Of a DNA stretch of 64,000 nt, positions 59,841-64,000 are shown piece after piece. The DNA comes from Mycobacterium sp. 1245111.1. GTDB lineage: Bacteria; Actinomycetota; Actinomycetes; Mycobacteriales; Mycobacteriaceae. Made by a program: the position numbers and the translations under genes. The stretch is taken from NCBI RefSeq assembly GCF_001673405.1, contig NZ_LZLV01000093.1, forward strand, positions 22,336 to 86,335, given 5' to 3'. The notes under the pieces are model-generated. The model saw only the letters and a program-made list of their open reading frames with translations, was not told where the DNA came from and did no database searches. Numbering within the stretch: the stretch's first letter is position 1; each line of letters opens with the position of its first letter.

Positions 59841-61784
59841 ATGGGACTGCTGTTGTCCGGGGACGAGGCGCCGCCGCGTGGCGGTGAGACCGCTGAGTGG
59901 CGCACCGGCTCGCAATTCGGCCCCTACCTGCTGAAAAGACTCTTGGGCAGCGGCGGGTTCGGTGAAGTCTACGAAGCCGTCGACAACAGCAAGAACCGAA
60001 CGGTCGCGCTAAAGGTGCTGCCGCCATCCTGTACCGCGAATCCGAGTTTCCGGCAGCGCCTGTTCCGTGAGGCATCGACCGCCGGCCGGCTCAACGAATC
60101 CCATGTGGTGCCCATCCACGATTACGGCGAAATCGACGGCCAGCTCTACATCGACATGCGCCTGATCCCCGGCACCGACCTGCGAGCCGTGCTGGCCGGT
60201 AGCGGTCCACTTGGTGTCGACCGCGCCGTATCGATTACCAGTCAGATCGCCTCAGCCCTTGACGCCGCACACGCCGAGCAGATTGTGCACCGCGACGTGA
60301 AACCCGCGAACATCTTGCTCGCCCCCGACGATTACGCCTGTCTGGTCGATTTCGGCTTGGCCAACGCCGCAACCGACGCGAAACTCACCAGCGCCGGTGC
60401 GACCCTGGGCACGTTCGCCTATATGGCTCCCGAGCGATTCGGCGGGCTCGAAGTCGACTACCGCGTCGACATTTACGCTCTGGCCTGTGTTCTGCACGAG
60501 TGTCTGACCGGGGCGCAGCCCTATCAAGCATCCGACAACGTCGGCCTCATCGCCGCCCATCTGGCCACCCCTATTCCGCAGCCAAGCCTCCACGAGGGTG
60601 TGCCGGCTGGCTTCGACGCGGTCATCGCCTGCGGCATGGCCAAACAGCCCGACCAGCGCTACGTCAGCGCCGGCGACCTGGCCGCCGCCGCACGCGAAGT
60701 GCTGACCGGCGCACCGCAGTCGTCTCGGGTCGCGGATTCCGTGGAGGAGTCCAAGCGGGCGGTACCGCGATCCCGGCGGCGCCGCGCAGTGTTCGTTGCT
60801 GGCGCCGCGCTGCTGGTCGTGGTCGCGGGGGTCGCGTCGATTCCGTTCTGGAAGGGGCAGCGTCCCAGCCCGCCAGCCCCAGCCGCGAGTACGGTTTTCG
60901 CCCGCATCGGCGCCACCATCCCGGTCGGCAAGCACCCCGAGGGGGTAGCGGTAGATCCGGCCCTGCATCGCGCTTACACCGCTGACTACGGCGACAACGC
61001 GGTGTCGGTTATCGACACCGCCACCCACACGGTTGCCGCCAAGATCCCGGTCGGCCGTGGGCCGATCGGCATCGCCGTCGACCCGGTCGCCCACACGGTT
61101 TACACCGCCAACAATCGCGACGACAGCGTGTCGGTTATCGACCCGGTGGCCGGGTCCGTTACCGCCTCGATCGACGTCGGCACCAACCCGTGGGGCATCG
61201 CTGTCGACCCGGCCACCCATACCGCCTACGTGGCCAACAACTGGGACAACACCGTCGCGGTCATCAGCACCGAAAATCACACCGTGACGTCGACCGTTCA
61301 GGTCGGCAAGCACCCCGAAATGGTCGCTGTCGACTCGTTCACCCATACCGCTTATGTCACCAATAACAGCGACGGCACGCTCTCAGTAATCGACGCCAAC
61401 GGCGGCGCGGTCACGACGAGCACGATCAGCGTCGGTAACGGACCGCTCGGTGTCGCCGTCGATCCCGCCGCGCACATTGCCTACGTCGCCAACTACGCCG
61501 ACAACACCATCGCGGTCGTCGACGTCACAGCCCGCGCCGTGACAGCAACTATCCGGGCTGGCACCAACCCCTGGGGCATCGCCGTCGACCCGAGTGCCCA
61601 CACCGCCTACGTCACCAACAGCAGCGACGGCACCGTCGCGGCGATCGACACCACGTCGCGCGCTGTCACAACTGACATCAAAATCGGAAATCGTCTGTGG
61701 GACATCGCCATCGACCCGAGAACGCACACCGGCTACACCGCTAACAGCAACAACACCATGTCGGTCATCGAGCCTGCACACTAA
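59841..61784 (+). CDS. Membrane Ser/Thr protein kinase with YVTN beta-propeller sensor
   Basis: 647 residues. Kinase domain about 24-290: glycine loop LLGSGGFGEVYEA, Lys58 (VALKVL), catalytic HRDVKPAN (Asp152), DFG at 170-172, GTFAYMAPERFG activation/P+1. A basic juxtamembrane part and one membrane helix (about 315-335, VFVAGAALLVVVAGVASIPF) lead to an external seven-fold repeat of about 42 residues (pattern G-x-x-P-x-G-I-A-V-D-P-x-x-H-T-A-Y-V-x-N), a complete seven-bladed propeller. Layout equals PknD, where NHL repeats are used; here the blades are YVTN-type. It should sense an external ligand and phosphorylate, among others, the FHA protein. Confidence 0.95.
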   Translation: MGLLLSGDEAPPRGGETAEWRTGSQFGPYLLKRLLGSGGFGEVYEAVDNSKNRTVALKVLPPSCTANPSFRQRLFREASTAGRLNESHVVPIHDYGEIDGQLYIDMRLIPGTDLRAVLAGSGPLGVDRAVSITSQIASALDAAHAEQIVHRDVKPANILLAPDDYACLVDFGLANAATDAKLTSAGATLGTFAYMAPERFGGLEVDYRVDIYALACVLHECLTGAQPYQASDNVGLIAAHLATPIPQPSLHEGVPAGFDAVIACGMAKQPDQRYVSAGDLAAAAREVLTGAPQSSRVADSVEESKRAVPRSRRRRAVFVAGAALLVVVAGVASIPFWKGQRPSPPAPAASTVFARIGATIPVGKHPEGVAVDPALHRAYTADYGDNAVSVIDTATHTVAAKIPVGRGPIGIAVDPVAHTVYTANNRDDSVSVIDPVAGSVTASIDVGTNPWGIAVDPATHTAYVANNWDNTVAVISTENHTVTSTVQVGKHPEMVAVDSFTHTAYVTNNSDGTLSVIDANGGAVTTSTISVGNGPLGVAVDPAAHIAYVANYADNTIAVVDVTARAVTATIRAGTNPWGIAVDPSAHTAYVTNSSDGTVAAIDTTSRAVTTDIKIGNRLWDIAIDPRTHTGYTANSNNTMSVIEPAH

Positions 61785-61828
61785 TGGGCCACGGGGACCG
61801 AGAACACCAATGAGAGGAGCCGTTCGGC

Positions 61829-62608
61829 ATGATTGACGGTGTGGAACGCACATTTGACGAGCTGGTCGCCGAAGCAGACGCGGTCGATGTCTCAGGGTGG
61901 GACTTCTCGTGGCTCGACGGCCGAGCCACCGAGCAACGTCCATCCTGGGGATATCAGCGGCTGCTGAAAGAGCGGCTCCCGCAGGTGCATTCTGCGCTCG
62001 ACCTGTACACCGGCGGTGGGGAAGTGCTCGCCGGTGCTCAACCGTTCCCGCCGACCATGGTGGCCACCGAGCCGTGGCCGCCGAACATCAACCCAGCCAC
62101 CCAGCTGCTGCATCCCCTCGGCGCGGTCCTGGTGGCCACCACCGAAGAGCCGCCACTGCCGTTCGGGGACAACGCATTTGACCTTGTTACCAGCCGCCAC
62201 CCCTCGCATGTGTGGTGGGACGAATTCGCCCGCGTCCTCAAGCCGGGCGGCTCCTACTTCGCCCAGCACGTCGGCATCATCTACCTACGCACGCTGCGCG
62301 AATTCTTCCTGGGCCCGCAACCCAAGGATCGACAGATCCGCGGCCAGCTGAACGTCGACACAGTCGGCGCGGACATCGCTGCCGCAGGCCTCGAACTCGT
62401 CGACCTGCGCCACGAAGAGATCAAAGAGGAATTCTTCGACATCGGCGCAATCGTGTACTTCTTGCGCAAACTCAGCTGGGTGGTCCCCGATTTCAGCGTC
62501 GCCAAGTACCGCGACAAACTTCGCGAACTGCACGACCAGATCGGCGCCGACGGCAGCTTCATCACCCACAGCTCGCGACTTCTTGTCGACGCACGCAAAC
62601 CACACTGA
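61829..62608 (+). CDS. SAM-dependent methyltransferase (class I)
   Basis: 259 residues. LDLYTGGGEVLAGAQPFPPT is the SAM-binding motif I, VLVATTEEPPLPFGDNAFDL with VTSRHPSH motif IV region, and EFARVLKPGGSYFAQHVG the typical strand after it. GAGAGGAG precedes the ATG. Substrate unknown; similar small-molecule methyltransferases are common in mycobacteria. 44 bases behind the kinase gene, probably co-transcribed. Confidence 0.88.
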   Translation: MIDGVERTFDELVAEADAVDVSGWDFSWLDGRATEQRPSWGYQRLLKERLPQVHSALDLYTGGGEVLAGAQPFPPTMVATEPWPPNINPATQLLHPLGAVLVATTEEPPLPFGDNAFDLVTSRHPSHVWWDEFARVLKPGGSYFAQHVGIIYLRTLREFFLGPQPKDRQIRGQLNVDTVGADIAAAGLELVDLRHEEIKEEFFDIGAIVYFLRKLSWVVPDFSVAKYRDKLRELHDQIGADGSFITHSSRLLVDARKPH

Positions 62609-62864
62609 GTCTCAGACAGGCTCGCGTTTCGGGCTGGGTGAATTAGCCGCCAGCAACCACGGCGCTGACGCTGCTGTATGCAGTGGTGGCGAACACTGCA
62701 GGCCACGAGCTTCAGATGTCGCCCGTTCGGCGGACATGCGCGAATTAGCGCACCCGCTATCGGTCAACCAGTTAAATTCCGTGGGGTCCCGCCAACCCGT
62801 CGTCCAGCAAACGCCCGCTGGGTCGACGCCGCCGGCAAATGGGCCTGTAGAAGAGGAAAACTGA

Positions 62865-63728
62865 ATGGCCGACGCGCCTGCGCGCTGTATGCGTGCGATA
62901 TGGCTGCTCCTCGTGACGTTGCTCGCCGCCGCAGGCACCTTGGACTCCTCGCCGAGTAATCTCGCGCGCGATACGTCCAAAAAGCCGGAAAAGCCCTCAC
63001 ACGCAAAGATATTCAGGGCTTGGCTCATGCGTCCCTGGTCCCCGTTGATGCGGTTTATCGTCAAAACCGGTCTGGCATCCGCGGCGCTGGCGGTGTTCGG
63101 TATCTACGAAGCGCATTGGTTACCCGGCAGCTTCCCAGACCACCTTGCCCTGATTACGAAGAGCCTGACGCCTGACAGCTCCCACTGGGCGGAGTGGTGG
63201 ACGGCCTACGCCACGCTCGGGTTGTGTGGCATCGCGATCATCGCGGCCTTTGTCGCTAGAGGCCAGGTAATGCTGACGCGAAAGGTCCAGCGCAGCCAGA
63301 CGTTCCTTGAGGTCTCGCAACGCTGGAACAACGACCAGTTCCGCAACACGCGGATCGAGATCCGCGATGTGTACTGCCCCACCAAAAACCCCGACGCCGT
63401 AAAGGATTACCTGCTAGGTCTTTTGCACCAGAGCAACAAGCACAATTACTGGTTGTGTATGGAAGCGCTCAACTTCTTCGAAACAGTTGCGGTGCTCAGG
63501 AAACAAGACGCGTTGACGTTCGAGGTCGTGAGCAAAGTGTGGGGCTTCGTCATCTGGGACTACTGGGCAATGATGCATACCTTTGTGCAGTATCAACGCG
63601 AAAACGCGACCCCATACGATCCTTATTTCTGCAAGGAGTTCGAAGAACTCGCCATCCTGATCGCCCGGAAACACTGCTGGAGCGCACCTGACGACCCTCA
63701 CGGTGAAAAGCCGGGGGCCGGCAAGTAG
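62865..63728 (+). CDS. DUF4760-like membrane protein
   Basis: 287 residues. Membrane helices at about 10-24 (MRAIWLLLVTLLAAAGTL), 68-84 (FIVKTGLASAALAVFGIY) and 112-132 (YATLGLCGIAIIAAFVARG), then a cytoplasmic helical domain (SQTFLEVSQRWNNDQFRNTR ... LNFFETVAVLRKQDALTFEV ... FCKEFEELAILIARKH) matching the DUF4760 pattern. AGAGGAAA precedes the ATG. Such proteins often appear among mobile-element and defence cargo; function unknown. Confidence 0.7.
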   Translation: MADAPARCMRAIWLLLVTLLAAAGTLDSSPSNLARDTSKKPEKPSHAKIFRAWLMRPWSPLMRFIVKTGLASAALAVFGIYEAHWLPGSFPDHLALITKSLTPDSSHWAEWWTAYATLGLCGIAIIAAFVARGQVMLTRKVQRSQTFLEVSQRWNNDQFRNTRIEIRDVYCPTKNPDAVKDYLLGLLHQSNKHNYWLCMEALNFFETVAVLRKQDALTFEVVSKVWGFVIWDYWAMMHTFVQYQRENATPYDPYFCKEFEELAILIARKHCWSAPDDPHGEKPGAGK

Positions 63729-63959
63729 CAGCATCAGCTCGCCGGCTGGTCGATCACCAGCCGCTCACGACTTGCGCACACCTAAATCAGCTGCGCTGCA
63801 AGGCGGCCGTTGAGTTTTCTTCTAGGGACAGGTCGAGGTTGGCCGGCGCCGGGCTCATTACAACGCCTTCGCAGCTCAACTGACGACCAGAGGCATCAAC
63901 TTTGCGCTCTACGCCATCTGGGCGGGGACTGTCGCAATAAGGGTGTAAACGGCCTGATC

Positions 63960-63979
63960 GGCCCCGGTGTGTCGGGGCC
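63960..63979. terminator. GC-rich hairpin near window end
   Basis: GGCCCCG (63960-63966) pairs with CGGGGCC (63973-63979). It may end the preceding unit. GGAAAGG then an ATG at 63994 suggest another plus-strand gene starts at the window edge; too little is visible to name it. The rest of 63729-63959 holds nothing I recognise. Confidence 0.5.
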
Positions 63980-64000
63980 GGAAAGGTCGCCTGATGACCG

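Noticed and set aside
1..64000. CRISPR arrays, tRNA/rRNA genes, transposases, integrase, relaxase
   Set aside because: Looked for and not found in this window; absence of a relaxase here does not exclude one elsewhere on the replicon.

Overview
The window reads as about 64 kb of a large conjugative plasmid from a Mycobacterium-type actinomycete. DNA is GC-rich with strong third-position G/C. It carries a replication initiator coupled to a DnaB-type helicase, a ParA partition system, a nearly complete type VII (ESX) secretion locus with EspG, PE and PPE proteins, and a reduced type IV secretion set (VirB2/3/4/6-like plus TcpC). The combination of T4SS and T7SS on one replicon is the known architecture of the pRAW class of mycobacterial plasmids. 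No rRNA, tRNA, CRISPR array or insertion sequence was seen, and no relaxase or VirD4/TcpA coupling protein lies in this window.

Layout. 0-6.6 kb (minus strand): one long operon with ATGA/GTGA overlaps, from a WhiB regulator through a WhiA C-terminal-domain protein, small proteins and a DUF1643-DUF5131-DUF1643 cassette, ending near rep and dnaB. 7-9.2 kb (plus): two coupled XRE regulators. 9.2-11.3 kb: a 1 kb repeat-bearing non-coding region (candidate centromere/origin), then parA and a small centromere-binding-type gene. 11.4-13 kb: a DUF2637 membrane protein and a small gene. 13.3-14 kb (minus): two WXG100-like genes with a strong terminator. 14.3-22.5 kb: large Pro/Ala-rich ESX-substrate-like proteins, a lytic transglycosylase, membrane proteins and TcpC. 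22.5-30.6 kb: eccA, eccB, eccC. 31.4-32.3 kb: a 0.9 kb non-coding hairpin-rich region (candidate oriT). 32.3-38 kb: virB2/3/4/6-like genes. 38-48.8 kb: EspI-like ATPase, eccD, mycP, eccE, espG, PE, PPE. 48.8-55 kb: EspC-like and EspK-like genes plus an XRE/nucleotidyltransferase pair. 55-63.7 kb: secreted serine protease, lipoprotein, a divergent FHA protein / Ser-Thr kinase with a YVTN propeller, methyltransferase and DUF4760-like gene.

How it fits together (inference). The ESX parts would export PE/PPE, WXG100-like and Esp-like proteins and the transglycosylase through the mycobacterial envelope, while the VirB-like parts drive DNA transfer. Most junctions are translationally coupled, several through mini-genes of 24-53 codons. 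A dispersed motif, AAAACGAGACGCCGA, sits in the same orientation upstream of five plus-strand transcription units, some copies spaced by exactly two helical turns. It suggests one plasmid regulator controlling secretion, substrate and regulatory loci together, and is the most interesting undescribed signal seen here.
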